Positions 43,601 through 56,158 of a stretch of DNA of 64,000 nucleotides are shown here, one piece after another (the first letter of the stretch is position 1; every line of letters begins with the position of its first letter). Source of the stretch: Lunularia cruciata (taxonomy: Eukaryota; Streptophyta; Marchantiopsida; Lunulariales; Lunulariaceae); NCBI GenBank assembly GCA_948567375.1, contig OX419761.1, positions 46,910,243-46,974,242 on the forward strand, written 5' to 3'. The notes beneath the pieces are model-generated. The model searched no databases and was not told the DNA's origin. It saw nothing but the letters and a program-made list of their open reading frames with translations. The translations under genes and the position numbers were made by a program.

Positions 43601-45541
43601 GCATAATCAACTAAGCCGCCTCCAACATCATGCTAGACTCAATCTGTGTAATAGCAGGTGGCTGACCAGCAGGTAGTCTATCATGCACTCCATCACCACC
43701 TACCACGCCTGCATTGGGTCATTTAGGACCCATGGATGTCATCTGCAATGCCTCAGATAGTGTGAAAGATTGGGGAAGTTTGACCATTCTCCCAACCTCT
43801 CCTCTCTGTAGGTCCAACTCCGTTGATGCTCCTCTAGGCTCTAAAGCACATATGGCACTCCTAGTCATTACTGCAAATACATCCACCTATGTTGCTCCGC
43901 ACATGAAATTCAAAGCATCTCTATCACTAGCATATGAGGTGGAAGCCTTAGCACCCAAATCTGATCTCCTCTGAGCAATAGCCATACTAACCAATCTTTG
44001 CTCCAACTGCCCAATCCGAGTAGCCATAGCTATATCGGAAGTAAGGACAAGTACCACACCTCTACTAGGTGTAGATCCTCTACCACCACCTCTACCACCT
44101 TGTCCTCCATGAATTGGAGCTCCTCTACTACTTGCCATAGCAGCCCTACCACTCCATAACTCCGGTTGTAGGTCAAAGCATTGATCACTAGAGTGACCAT
44201 ATCTGTGACAATGCTCACAATCCGGCCTTCGGCCCTTGGGACCAAGAGAGTACTAGGCTTTTCCTTCTCGGCGCCCCGCTCTGCGTTCTCCACCCTTGGC
44301 CTTCGCTTTGAGAGAACGTCTTTGTGTTGGTTGTGATGCACTAGAGGTATTAGGTCCACTACCCTGAGTACACTCTCTCCTATGGTGAGGTCCACCACAA
44401 GTCCAACAAGCAACACCACCACTCATTGGCTGATGTTGACTTGAAAATGAATGTAAGCTCTAGCTCCACTAAGCCGTCCATTGCTCAATAGGATCTTGGT
44501 AGTCCACCGTATCCTCAAAAACCAATTAGGCGTGGTGCACTTTGCTGCACTCTAGAAGAAGTAGTAGTTGTGGATGAGCTCTACCTATCAAATCCAGATG
44601 TCACTACCCTCTCCTCTACCATGTTGAGCTCAATATGCTCAACCAAACCAAAGACCATTGCCAAAGTAGACGAAGTAGCCTGTAACAACATAGCATCACG
44701 AACTCTACATTGCAACTCCTTGTCCAATATCCCATACCAAAAATGGACTACTTGGGCCTCAATAACTCCCTGAGTGAAACTAAGGGAGTTATTGAGACCA
44801 TCTCATGCAAGTGTATGTATTGCATAGGCTCTCTTTAACCTTCCATTGGAACTCTTGCAAGCTCCTCAGCTTGTCAATCCTCACTCCTTGATAGTTTTGC
44901 CTCAAACATTGGAAGAACTCCACCATGGGGTTAAACTCAGGTACCACACCACCTCCTACAACGGTACCTCCACTTGTGATAGCACTATCTCTAGCTAGTG
45001 CACCTCCACTAGTTCCACCAACACTACTCAAGCTAGAACTTGTAGGTACATCCGATCTACTCTTGGCAACCAAGCCTGAAGTGATGGAGGCATAGTTCAG
45101 AGACCAATATTGTCTCCATAACTCAGTCTCCTCCAAATGAGCTCTCCTAAACTCATGGTAGTCGTCCATCGGCAGACCCTCCAAATGTTGAAACCCCTTC
45201 CATGCCATGAAGGATGTAAAAAAAGTTGGGTTCCGCATCTACAGCAAATCACACCAACTATCAAACTCCTTGATGAAGTCATCCAACTCAATGGTACCCA
45301 CTATACCAAAGTAGCACCTAGGGCCTTTGGAGGCCCCATAAATCTCATCCATGTCACACAAAAACAATGCAGACATGCTAGGTGCACTCTCAACTAAATC
45401 AGCTCTTGTGTCAAACTCCAACTCAAAGCCAATCTCCTCCCTAACTAGGACCTGAGATATAGGTTGATACCAAGCGCCACTTCAAGTTAACCCACTATAT
45501 ACTACAGGGCTAACTCCTCTAGAATCCCCAAAGAACTCCAT
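43601..45541 (-). pseudogene. gag: C2 gag
   Basis: Minus strand, from ATG at 45539-45541 (MEFFGDSRG), identical in start to C1. Open pieces include 45239-45421, 44789-45238 (149 codons of capsid, FHEFRRAHLEE-like) and 43887-44138 (Gly/Arg-rich, then coiled). A zinc-knuckle region CEHCHRYGHSSDQCFD lies near 44170-44220. It is less decayed than C1: one stop at 45239 and another near 45480 interrupt a mostly open first half. Confidence 0.83.
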
Positions 45542-46854
45542 TGTGACAAAGTAACCACAATTGGGACCGCAAACTGGAACCACAAATTGCGACCGCAAAC
45601 TACAACCGCAAGTACCCCACTAAGTGCCAACACCACCAAGTGCCCATACCTATGGAATACCACCCACTAATGTAACTCTAAGTGAGATAACTACGCTAAG
45701 GGAAAGGGCAACCTATAACCTTCCATCACAACACGCACTCTCATGATCTGCAAGTCATCACTTCTTGCCTCATCGGAGATAAACAAAGATAGTCTGACTA
45801 GTCATCACTCTAGCCTCACAAACGTAGTGCACAAATAGGAAGTAGAGAATGGAGGGGGCCTAATCATAAGCAATCTAAACAAAAAATCTCCATCTCATAA
45901 AGCAACACAGGACTGACTCTGCCACCATTTGGCATTTGACATAAGAGAAGTTTGAACTACGTCCTAAGCTACCAGGATCACCAAGAATGAGATCAAACTA
46001 CCTCTCATAGCCAAAGCTACAAGTGTATAGATAATAATGGCACACTCATTAGGACAACAAGTGAGGGTGGACCAGTTGGGTAGGGCACCAATCTAAGAAC
46101 AAGAGATCTAGGAGTCACACCCTATTATGCACAATCTAGCACGATGGGAAGATTTTGCCAAACAATGACCAAGATCTACTATAAACTAGCTAGCCTCACA
46201 CCAGCAACTGGATCTTTGTAGCCTCTCATAGCCCACATCCCTATGCCTCTAAATACCAAAATTTAGCCAAATAAGGCCTTTCTTCTTGCCACTTTGAACC
46301 TCCTCCAAATCTTGCAAAAACTCCACCAACTCTGGCCAAAATCTGCAAAATCTGTCAAAACTCTTCCAAATCTAAGAAAACTCCTCTAAATCTGGCCAAA
46401 ATCTGATGTAAACTCCAGCAATAATCTGACATAAAAGCTGACATAAACCCTAAACTTGGTTCACCACTTTATCCTCCGCTAACTTTCCACTTGAGCCAAA
46501 TTGAATTAACAAGTATTTCCAAATCACAAATTCACAAGAATAGCTTCCCAACTCTACCTTCAATTTACTTTCTGAGCCCAACTCGCAACAAATTGGTCTT
46601 GCCTTCACCTCTTGAGCTCAAAATCACAACCATTGCTCAAAAATTGCTTCTTCTTTGCTCAAAAATTGGCCAACGCTTCCACACACCGTCTGCCTTACTA
46701 CCAAATCTACATCAAGCAACAAGCTTCTGCACACTAGCAAAAAATTGAACTTCAATTGAGCTACCAATGATCCACCAAGCTTGGAGATACCACCAACACT
46801 CAAAGTTCTTGTACCTAATTTCCCCTTGACTTCACTTCTCCAAAGTAATCAGAT
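45542..46854 (-). other. C2 untranslated leader
   Basis: 1.3 kb without long sense frames, colinear with the C1 leader and with C3. It carries several CCAAAATCTG-type short repeats at 46260-46440 and runs up to the C2 LTR. Confidence 0.75.
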
Positions 46855-47297
46855 TGTTTACAACTCTTGAATTAACTCAACTCAACTCAACTCAATTGAT
46901 GTATCACTCTATAAATTGCCAACAATTGGGCACTTATTACAGTCAAGCCACACCCACTCTAGCTAAGAGAATCTAGATGACACTCCCCAACCTCTGTCCA
47001 CCATAGTTAGGAAATCAAAGGCTCAACATCAAAGAAGTGAGCTCTCTAGAGCTGCACTTCAAAAGTATACCCTTGGACTTGAGCTAGGTCTGAAACCCTA
47101 ATGGTCCCATTGATGGCACACTTGACAATGCAAACGGTGCAAAGTGACGGTGGGCCTCACCGTGAAGTCTGTAACCCAAACACAAAATCTGACCGTTGGA
47201 AAGGAGTTTGTGAGTGATTGCTAAAATACCTCTAACTACTATCACTACAACTCTAGTGTCTGAGCAATCTAGATGTGACACTACAAATGGCATGACA
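46855..47297 (-). repeat. C2 5' LTR
   Basis: 443 bp on the minus strand, starting TGTCATGCC at 47297. A GAGTT/CAACT pentamer repeat lies at 46877-46900. Immediately outside (47298) is family F pol, so C2 inserted into F. The 3' LTR of C2 is not in the window; its body is cut at 35979. Confidence 0.83.
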
Positions 47298-49985
47298 CCA
47301 CATCTATTGGTAAGATAGATAGATGTTGCATGGGTTTAATAAGAGAAGTCTAGAGAGCCCAACACAATGGATAAATTCTTGAGAAATAGAAAGATGTGGT
47401 CAATGAGTTCCAAGATGTCTTTTTGGATAAATTACTCACATGTTTACCACCAAAAAGGAGAGTATATCTAAAATTGAGATAGTTCCCGAGGAGACACCTC
47501 CTTGTAAGGTCTCATATCAACTATCACCTCATGAGTTGGAGAAGTATAAGGCTCAAATCAAGGATATGTTGCAAAAGAGTTTTTCCAACTCAACATATCA
47601 CCATATGGGGCTCTTGTATTGTTTATGAAGAAGAAGGACCAAACAATGCACATGTGCATTGACTATCAAGGACTGAATCAACAAATAGCAAAGAACAAAT
47701 ATCCATTTCCTCACATGGATGACTTTTTGATCAACTAAATGGGGCAAGGCACTTCACCAAACTTGATTTGTAGAGCGGTTACATCCAAGCTAGAATTGTT
47801 GAAGAAGATATGCACAAAATGGCCTTTCAAACAAGGTATGGTCACTTTGAGTACTTGGTGATGTCGTTTTGCCTCACCAGTGCTCTAGTCACTTTCATGA
47901 GTTTGATGAATGATATATTTTGTCTTTACTTGGATAAATCTGTTAATCATTTTTCTTGATGATATCTTAGTTTATAGTAGGATGCTAATAGAGCACAAGC
48001 AACATCTGCAAGAAGTCCTTGAGGTTCTATGACAAAATGAATTGTATGCCAAAATCTTAAAGTGCATGTTTGGCAAATATAAAGTAGACTACTTAGGGCA
48101 TAGAGTAAGTGTAGAAGGTATCCAAGTGTTAGTAGATAAAATAGAAGTCATTTAAAAATAGAGTGCTCTAGAATAGCAGACTCAACTCAAGAGTTTCTTG
48201 GGATTGATGAGGTTTTATCACTGATTTGTCAAGGACTTCTCCAAGATTACATAGCCTCTAATAGCACTATTGAGCAAGGAGAAGAAGTGGATATGGGGAA
48301 CCGCATAAGAATTGGAGTTTAGGAGTTGAAAGATACATTACTACATGCCCAATCTTGAAATGGCATGACCTAAAACATCCAATCAAAATGGCTATAGATA
48401 CATCAGGTGTAGCAATAGGAGTAGTTCTACAACAAGAATTGTTGGGTGGATGGCATCCAATCTCATATGTCTCTCATAAGTTGTTACCGGTAGAATGCAA
48501 CTATCACACCACCAAACAAGAAGAGTTGGCCATTGTTCTTGCAACCAAGCATTGGAAGCACTATTTGGGTGAGAAGGAATTTGTGGTAGAGACTAATCAC
48601 AAACCTCTAGTCTCCCACAAGACACATAAAAATCTTTCTCATCAGCAGATTTGGTAGATAAAGTGGAGACAACAATTCAACATGACAATCAGATATGTGG
48701 AAGGCAAGAAGCAACCCAAACACCAATGGCAAACAATTTAGTGGTGGAAGGCAAGATGAACCCTAAATTCTAGCGTATGATTTTTGCTGCTACAAAAACT
48801 GATCCACAAATTGTAGGTGCTCAATCATCCAAAGGCATCACTAACACCTAAGGATTCACCTTCCATGATGGCAGGTTATAGATCTTGGATGACACGGATC
48901 TAAGAACCACCATCCTAGCTAAATGTCATAATTTTGCCATTGCAGTTCACGGTGGAGTGGACAAGACCTTGGATGAGGTTAAATGCCATTATTTTTTGGC
49001 CCAAGATGAGCAACAATGTGATGGAATATGTTTAGAGCTACCTACTTTGTCAAGAAAATAAGGCTTCTAATCAAGCTCACACATGAATCCTCCAACCTCT
49101 TCCCACTCCTACACAACATTTGGAACAAGTAAGCATAGATCTGGTTTGTAAATTGCCCAAGACTACCTAGGTTTGACTCCATTGTAGTCTTTTTTGACTT
49201 GCATAGAAAAATGATTCATTTGCGTCCTACCACCAAGGATGTGACTACCTTGCAACTAGCACAATTGTACTTAGATGCTTTCTTATCCCATCATGGCTTG
49301 TCTTGAGTGCTAATCTTAAATAGATGCACTCAATTCACTAGTTTATTTGGAGAACACACTTTAGGTTCTTCAAAACCAAATTGGCCATGTCCATAGCTTA
49401 CCATCCACCAGCCGATGGACAACAAAAGATGGAAAATTACACTATTGAGGACATGTTTTGGGGTTTTACTTTGGATGAGCAAGAGAGTTGGGACACCTTA
49501 CTCCCATTGGTGGAATTTTCTTACAAAAAATCCGTGAATGCTTCTACACAAGTCACACTGTTCTTCCTTGTGTATGGAGAGTATCCTTTCACACCTTCAA
49601 GCTTGATGAAGTTCCATCTAGTGGCTACCAAGGTTGACGCTATCAACACTTTTCTTTCTAAAATCCAATAGGGTGTGGAGAATGCCAAGCACAAGTTGTA
49701 GATCGCTCAACACTGGAAGAAGCAGTATGCACAACACATTGCCTACACATAGAGTTCAATGTGGGAGATCAAGTTTGGTTGTCAACCACCAACCTCAAGC
49801 TATTTGGTCCTCATAAGCTCAGACCCCATTTCAATGGACCTTTCTCCATCCTTTCCCACATTGGTGCGGTGGCTTATCACCTTGAGCTACCGCCACATAT
49901 GAAGATCCATCCGGTGTTTCATGTTTCCTTATTATGCTCCATGACCATCCTACTTCTCTTCCATCCAAGAAAGTCTACCTTGTCC
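47298..49985 (+). pseudogene. pol: F pol: RT, RNase H and integrase, 5'-truncated
   Basis: Plus strand. RT N-terminal [19 protein letters not shown] (about 47500) leads to [20 protein letters not shown] (about 47650-47710). RNase H is in the open frame 48355-48657 (MAIDTSGVAIGVVLQQ, HKLLPVECNYHTTKQEELA, TNHKPLVSH). The integrase core has VSIDLVCKLPK near 49130-49160 and YHPPADGQQKMENYT near 49400-49440, where the catalytic Glu position reads Lys. The SH3-like part is LRPHFNGPFSIL near 49818-49853. Stops are very frequent. It is interrupted at 49985 by A5 and resumes at 54354. Confidence 0.87.
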
Positions 49986-50676
49986 TATGAGCCAACCTGT
50001 CTCTCACTCAGGATGAACCTCTGATGGCTATTATGGTAGCGCACCATGGACTAAGAAGGCAAGGAACCCCAACTCCATCATACTCCTCCAAGGCTAACAT
50101 TCCAAGACTCAAGACATTGCTCACTAGAGAACTCAATGAGAGAGAGATAGTTGCAAATGAAAGGATGATGAGTACCTCCTCATCCCTTGTTTATATACTT
50201 GTGAAATAGTTATGCACCAAAGTTACTAATTACCGTAGTAACTCAAGTTACTAGACTAAAAGTCAAGTAAAATCAAAAAGTAGAAAGGAATATCCATTCA
50301 CATAGGCATATTCCACTAGCATGTGATCTTATCTTGACCCAACCACTAAGTCAAGGATTTCTTCACATGGGTTATCCTTGGACTATAGAAGAATCCAACA
50401 CAAAAAGGCTTGCGGGCCCAAGAGTTCTCAACTCTTTCCTCAAAGCCAAACACTTAGGAATAATACCAAGTCAACACACTAGAATCCAAAATAGTGGTGC
50501 TCATTTTTTGCACTTCCTCTAAAGTAAGGTCTCCTCTATCTTAGCTATGACTAACTTTAGCTAATCATGACTAATGTAGAACCATTATTTATCTCTATTT
50601 AAATAATAGCTCTCAAGTACTTGTAATACAAAGCTAAATATCACAATATCACACACATGCACAAATGGGTGTTACA
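49986..50676 (-). repeat. A5 3' LTR
   Basis: 691 bp. The inner end abuts the purine tract (TTTACCCCCGG on the plus strand, 50677 on). The outer end reads TATGAGCC instead of TGTGAGCC. It differs from the A5 5' LTR at many positions. Confidence 0.92.
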
Positions 50677-50725
50677 TTTACCCCCGGACTAAGTTTTCAC
50701 TTTGTCCTCAAAGTGAAGGTCTCTC

Positions 50726-53661
50726 TACCTTCTATGATATATCCTCAACTTATCATGGTTAATCCTATCAAAGTGTCTTCCTCCCAACTCCTTGAGATCA
50801 TAGGTGTAATTGCCCCACACCTTCTCCACTATGAAAGGTCCAAAGTACTTAGGCAAAAAATTCTTGTGCACTCTCTTGAATCAAATAGAATCAAATAACC
50901 TTACCTAATCACCTTCCTTGAAAGGCTCCACCTTCTTCTTGCCTTGCCTCTTGTCATAGCTCTCCTTTTGTTTCCTTTGCGCTTGCTCCACTCAAACCAT
51001 AGCAACTGCTCTTGCCTCTTCCAACTCCATGAGTTGTTCCTTCCTTGACTTCTCTGCATCACCTCCTTGTGCTTTCTTCAATCTCCTATGAATGCTTTGG
51101 AAGGTAGGAAGATCAAAGTGAATATGTAAGGTAGACTCAATACCATATACCAATTGAAATGGCAAATACTCGGTGGAAGTCTTCATGGTTGTCCTACACT
51201 CTCACAAAACTGCATGAATCCTCTTGTCCCAATGATGTTTAGCTCCCTCCATTTTTGCATCTTTGGCCAACATCATGCACAAGGTCTGATTGGTTCTCTT
51301 TGCCAAGCCATTGGAATTTGGCTTATAAGATGTAGTTACTCTATGTGTGATAGAGAAATGTCATAGCATGGCTATAGTAATGCTTCTTGTAAACTCTCCT
51401 CCTCTATCAGAAACCAACTCCAAAGGGCATCCAAATCTAGTGATAATGTGTTCATAAAGAAATCTACCAACTTCATCTTCATTCTTGTCCTTCAATGGTC
51501 TAGCCTCAACCCACTTGGTAAGGTAATCAGTAACCACCATAATGTACCCATTGTTCCTTGGGGTTCTATTGAGAAGACCTACAAAATTGATTCCCCACTT
51601 CTCAAAAGGTCCTAGCTATGGAGTTGATCTAAGTGGTGGAGTGGATGTAGACTTTCTAGCAAAAGCTTGACAAACATCAGAAGTTTTGCAATAATCAAGA
51701 CAATCCTTGAAAATCTCTCTCCAAAGGTAACTTGCATCTAGAATCTTGAAAGCAGTCACCCTTCCCGCAAAGTGTCCTCCACACACTAAACCTTCTTGAA
51801 ACTCCTTTACAAGTAGGATAGACTCTTCCTAACCCACTGCTCTTCAAAGTAGACCATCTGCTCCTTGGTGAAAAAGAATATCCTCCACCATTGTATAAGG
51901 TCTAGATCTTGCTGCAAGGGCCTTCCTCTCCCTAGCATGCATCCCCTCTAGATAGTTACCTCTTGTCACAAAATCCAAAATCTCCTTGTACTCCATTGGA
52001 ACCTCTTGAGTGACTGAGATTGTCATGAGCTCTTCATCCGGGAAGGAATCATCCACTGGCTCATCTCCATCATGATCATAGGCTCCAGATAACAAACCAT
52101 CATTTGCATGTTTCTTTCTTGGCCTATCCTCAATGGTGTAGTCATACTCAGACAAGAGTATCATCCACCTTGCTAGTCTCCCTTCAACATTAGGCTTGTT
52201 GAAGATGTACTTCAAAGCCTTGTGATCAGTGAAAATGGTGGCTTTCCCTCCAATCAAGTACTGTCTAAACTTCTTGAGACCAAAGATCACTGCCAACCCT
52301 TCTCTCTTTGTGATAGAGTAGTTCTTCTCTACTAAAACCATCTGCCTACTAGCATAAGCTATTGGATGATCATGCCCATCTTGGTCTAATTGACTAAGAG
52401 TGCATCCTATAGCTACATTAGAAGCATCAATGTAGAGGATGAAAGGTTTACTCCAATCAGGTTGAGTAAGAATTGGAGCTACAACAAGGGATTGCTTGAG
52501 CTCCTCAAAAGCTTTGAGAGCCTCCTTGTCCTCCAAAATCATCATGTAATCTACACCCTTCTTCATGTAGATGGTCAATGCATAAGCCTTGTTGGAAAAT
52601 AAGAAGATGAATCTCCTATAGTATCCAACCATCCCCAAGAATTGGCGTAACTTGGTCAAGCTTGAAGTGAATGGAAGGTCTGAGATTTTCCTCACCTTCT
52701 CAAGATCAATTGCTATTCCATCCTTGGAGATGATGTGCCCTAAAAGTAGACCTTCTTCACATCCAAAAATGCACTTCTCTCGGTTGAGTGATGCATTTGC
52801 CTCATCCAAGTGTTGCAAGACCTTGATTAGGTGCTCAAAGTGCTCCTCCTTGCTCCCATAGACACAAAAGTCTTCAATGAAGTCTCTCACAAATTTCCCA
52901 ATGAAAGGTTCAGATACCTTGAACCTTGTTCATGGACAAAAAATGTGGTTGGAGCATTGCAAAGTCCAAAAGGCATGACCTTGAAAGTGTAAGTTCCCCA
53001 CGGTGTGGTAAATGTGGTGAGTTGTTGATGCTCTGGTGCAATCTTGATTTGGTTATATCCACTATAACCATCTCCAAAATTGTCTCTCTCATGACCTACA
53101 ACCTCCTCCAACATCTCATCAATGAATAACAATGGGTAGTAGTCTTTCTTGGTAACAACATTGAGCTTCTTGTAATCCACACATACCCGAAGCTTGCCAT
53201 TCTTTTTCTTCACAATGATAATTGGAGACACTCATTCTGAATTCTCCACCTCAAAGATAAATCCAGCTTCCTTGAGCTTATCAATCTCCTCCTTCACAAC
53301 CAAAGATATTGGTGGGCTAATGCAATGTTGCTTTTGGCGGATTGGTCTTGCATGTGACTCCACCTCTATCTTGTGCTCCTCCAAGGTGACTTCCTTCAAA
53401 TCCTTGTAACTGAAAGCAAAAACATGGATGAACTTGCGGAAAATCTCCTCAAATCTCACCTTCTCCTCCTTGGTAACATTGGGGCCATACTTGAGGGTAG
53501 CTAACCTTCTCTCTACCTCCTCAAGTGTCAATGGTGATTTATCCGGGTCCTTCAAAACCTCTGGCTTAGGTGCAAAATCCATAGCACACAAGGGATACAC
53601 ATCTGAATCAAATTTAGATTCATACTCCTCCGTGGAAGTCTCCTCTTCCATGCTTGTGTCC
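50726..53661 (-). pseudogene. pol: A5 pol: RT, RNase H and integrase, 5'-truncated
   Basis: Minus strand. Open pieces are 53232-53651 (acidic linker before RT), 52887-53231 (RT fingers and palm), 51844-52890 (348 codons, FIEDFCVYG at the RT active site, RNase H, start of integrase) and 50992-51186 (end of integrase). The RT catalytic FIDD of A6 is FIED here, so one catalytic Asp is gone. A frameshift near 52890 and stops at about 53222, 51844 and within integrase break the frame. Confidence 0.9.
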
Positions 53662-54353
53662 TGTGAGCCGGCCTATCTCTCACTCAGGATGAACCTCTGA
53701 TGGCTATTATGGTAGCGCACCATGGACTAAGAAGGCAAGGAACCCCAACTCCATCATACTCCTCCAAGGCTAGCACTCTAAGACTCAAGACATTGCTCAC
53801 TAGAGAACTCAATGAGAGAGAGATAGTTGGAAATTATAAGGATGATGAGTAATTCCTCACCCCTTGTTTATATACTTGTGAAATAGTTATGCACCAAAGT
53901 TACTAATTACTGGAGTAACTCAAGTTACTAGGCTAAAAGTCAAGTAAAGTCAAAAAGTAGAAAGGAATATCCATTCACATGGGCATATTCCACTAGCATG
54001 TGATCTTATCTTGACCCAACCACTAAGTCAAGGATTCCTTCACATGGGCTATCCTTGGACTAAAGAAGAATCCAAAACAAAAAGGTTTGCGGGCCAAAGA
54101 GTTCTCAACTCTTTCCTCAAAGCCAAACACCTAGGAATAATACCAAGTCAACACACTAGAATCCAAAATAGTGGTGCTCATCTTTTCTACTTCCTCTAAA
54201 GTAAGGTCTCCTCTATCTTAGCTATGACTAACTTTAGCTAATCATGACTAATGTAGAACCATCCTTTATTTCTATATAAATAATATCTCTCAAGTACTTG
54301 TAATACCAAGCTAAATATCACAATACCACACACATGCACAAATAGGTGTTACA
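53662..54353 (-). repeat. A5 5' LTR, probably chimaeric
   Basis: 692 bp, with intact ends. Its inner terminus is joined to pol at GTGTCC, not to a primer site, so on this side it looks like the edge of a separate insertion. On the other side it carries the target site (ATCC) of the A5 insertion into F. A recombinant LTR explains both edges. Confidence 0.88.
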
Positions 54354-54571
54354 ATCCAACAGTACTTGATGAGGCAGAGGAATATGAAGTCAAATGCATT
54401 CTCCAAAAATGCATCCGTGGTACTTGCCATCTATGTATAGAATCTTTGGTCCATTGGAAAGGATACTTACTATATGAGGCAACATGGGAGCAAACAGCCA
54501 ACTTGACCAATGCACCAATGTTAGTTCAATCTTTTGAGCAACAACTTTGCAACAAGGATGTTGCATCTTAA
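54354..54571 (+). pseudogene. F chromodomain and pol end
   Basis: From about 54357 the plus frame reads a chromodomain (EYEVKCILQKC, LVHWKGYLLYEATWEQ), with the aromatic residues of the histone-tail pocket in place. It ends in TAA at 54569-54571. It continues the F integrase broken at 49985. This short piece is open, but the gene as a whole is dead. Confidence 0.87.
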
Positions 54572-54580
54572 AAGGGAGAG

Positions 54581-54593
54581 GTATGTAATACAA
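54581..54593 (+). other. Polypurine tract of F
   Basis: AAGGGAGAGGTA directly before the LTR start TGTAATAC. It lies ten bases after the pol stop codon. Confidence 0.85.
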
Positions 54594-55134
54594 GTAGCTA
54601 GACATCTTATCTACAGGTGAAAATTGGCTTGGTAACATCTAGAAGGATTTTTTGTACAATGGGCTAGGAAGATCAGATAGAGGTGTTACCAAAGAGTACT
54701 TCTACTTATAGAGCAAAAGCCAAAAATAGCCTAAAAACTTTAGAGCCAATTTTGGACTCCACTCCTCAAGAAGAAAAGGTTTTCCTTCTCCTCCCTATGA
54801 TTTTTCTCATTGAGAGCTTTCTAATGGTACCTCACCCATGTGATTCTAAGCTCTCTACAAGAAGATTCCCTAAAGATTCCCTTTGGTCAAACCAACTAGA
54901 TAGGATAAGGATTGACATGTCACCCATCCAAACAACTAATCCAAGGATAGAGCTTGCTGATAGGTCATAAATCCATGTATCTCATGCAAGGGTGGAGCTT
55001 CCTTTGAGGGGATCCTCTTTGCTATATAATAAAGAGAAGGTGCTCCTCTAAGAGCATTGGAGTATTGAGTATGAAACTTGCATTTTCTCTCTTGTATCTC
55101 TCTTGGAGAGCTTTCTTGTCCTTGGAGTATTACA
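54594..55134 (+). repeat. F 3' LTR
   Basis: 541 bp with terminal TGTAAT/ATTACA. A TATATAAT box lies at 55023-55030, followed by AAAGAGAAGG. The flank ACAAA at 55135-55139 starts family C leader sequence, so F inserted into C3. No other copy of this LTR is in the window; the right end is set by the inverted terminal bases and by the resumption of C homology. Confidence 0.8.
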
Positions 55135-55418
55135 ACAAACAAGAAGTAGAGAATGAACCGGATCCAATCATAAGAAATCTAAACAAAAACCCTCTATCTC
55201 ATAAATCAACACTGGAGTGACTTTGCCACAATTTGGCATTTGACATAACAAGAGTTATCTACTTCCTAAGCTACCATGATCACCAAGAATGGGATTAAAT
55301 TGTGTCTCCTAGCCAAAGCTACAAGTATATAGACAATAGTGGAATAGTCACTAGGACAACAAGTGAGAGTGGAACAATTGGCTAGGGGACCAGTTTAGGA
55401 ACCAAAGATCTAAGGGTC
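55135..55418 (-). other. C3 leader, left part
   Basis: Matches the C2 leader at about 45830-46130 on the same strand. It is cut by F on the left and by A6 on the right; it resumes at 63247. Confidence 0.8.
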
Positions 55419-56110
55419 TGTGAGCCGGCCTGTCTCTCACTCAGGATGAACCTCTGATGGCTATTATGGTAGCGCACCATGGACTAAGAAGGCAAGGAAC
55501 CCCAACTCCATCATACTCCTCCAAGGCTAACACTCCAAGACTCAAGACATTGCTCACTAGAGAACTCAATGAGAGAGAGATAGTTGCAAATGAAAGGATG
55601 ATGAGTACCTCCTCACTCCTTGTTTATATACTTGTGAAATAGTTACGTACCAAAGTTACTAATTACCGTAGTAACTCAAGTTACTAGACTAAAAGTCAAG
55701 TAAAGTCAAAAAGTAGAAAGGACTATCCATTCACATGGGCATATTCCCCTAAGCATGTGGTCTTATCTTGACCCAACCACTAAAGCAAGGATTCCTTCAC
55801 ATGGGCTATCCTTGGACTAAAGAAGAATCCAAAACAAAAAGGCTTGCGGGCCCAAGAGTTCTCAACTCTTTCCCCAAAGCCAAACACCTAGGAATAATAC
55901 CAAGTCAACACACTAAAATCCAAAATAGTGGTGCTCATCTTTTCTACTTCCTCTAAAGTAAGGTCCCATCTATCTTAGCTATGACTAACTTAAGCTAACC
56001 ATGACTAATATAGAACCATCCTTTATCTCTATATAAATAATATCTCTTAAGTACTTGTAATACCAAGCTAAATATCACAATACCACACACATGCACAAAT
56101 GGGTGTTACA
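55419..56110 (-). repeat. A6 3' LTR
   Basis: 692 bp, ends TGTAACACCC and GGCTCACA in element sense. I find no difference from the 5' LTR by reading. Confidence 0.96.
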
Positions 56111-56127
56111 TTTACCCCCGGACTAAG
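56111..56127 (-). other. Polypurine tract of A6
   Basis: In element sense CTTAGTCCGGGGGTAAA, directly before the 3' LTR; the GGGGGTAAA part is the likely RNase H-resistant primer. The same run is kept in A5 and decayed in A4. Confidence 0.85.
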
Positions 56128-56158
56128 TTTTCACTTTGTCCTCAAAGTGAAGGTCTCT

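Larger units (their letters stand above)
49986..54353 (-). mobile_element. A5, family A copy lacking gag and the 5' region
   Basis: Two family A LTRs bracket only the 3' two-thirds of pol. The outer flanks are GTCC (49982-49985) and ATCC (54354-54357), a 4-bp duplication with one change. F coding sequence continues across the insertion. The inner edge at 53661/53662 joins pol directly to the exact terminal base of the 5' LTR, without primer site, leader, upstream ORF, gag or protease. Confidence 0.92.
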
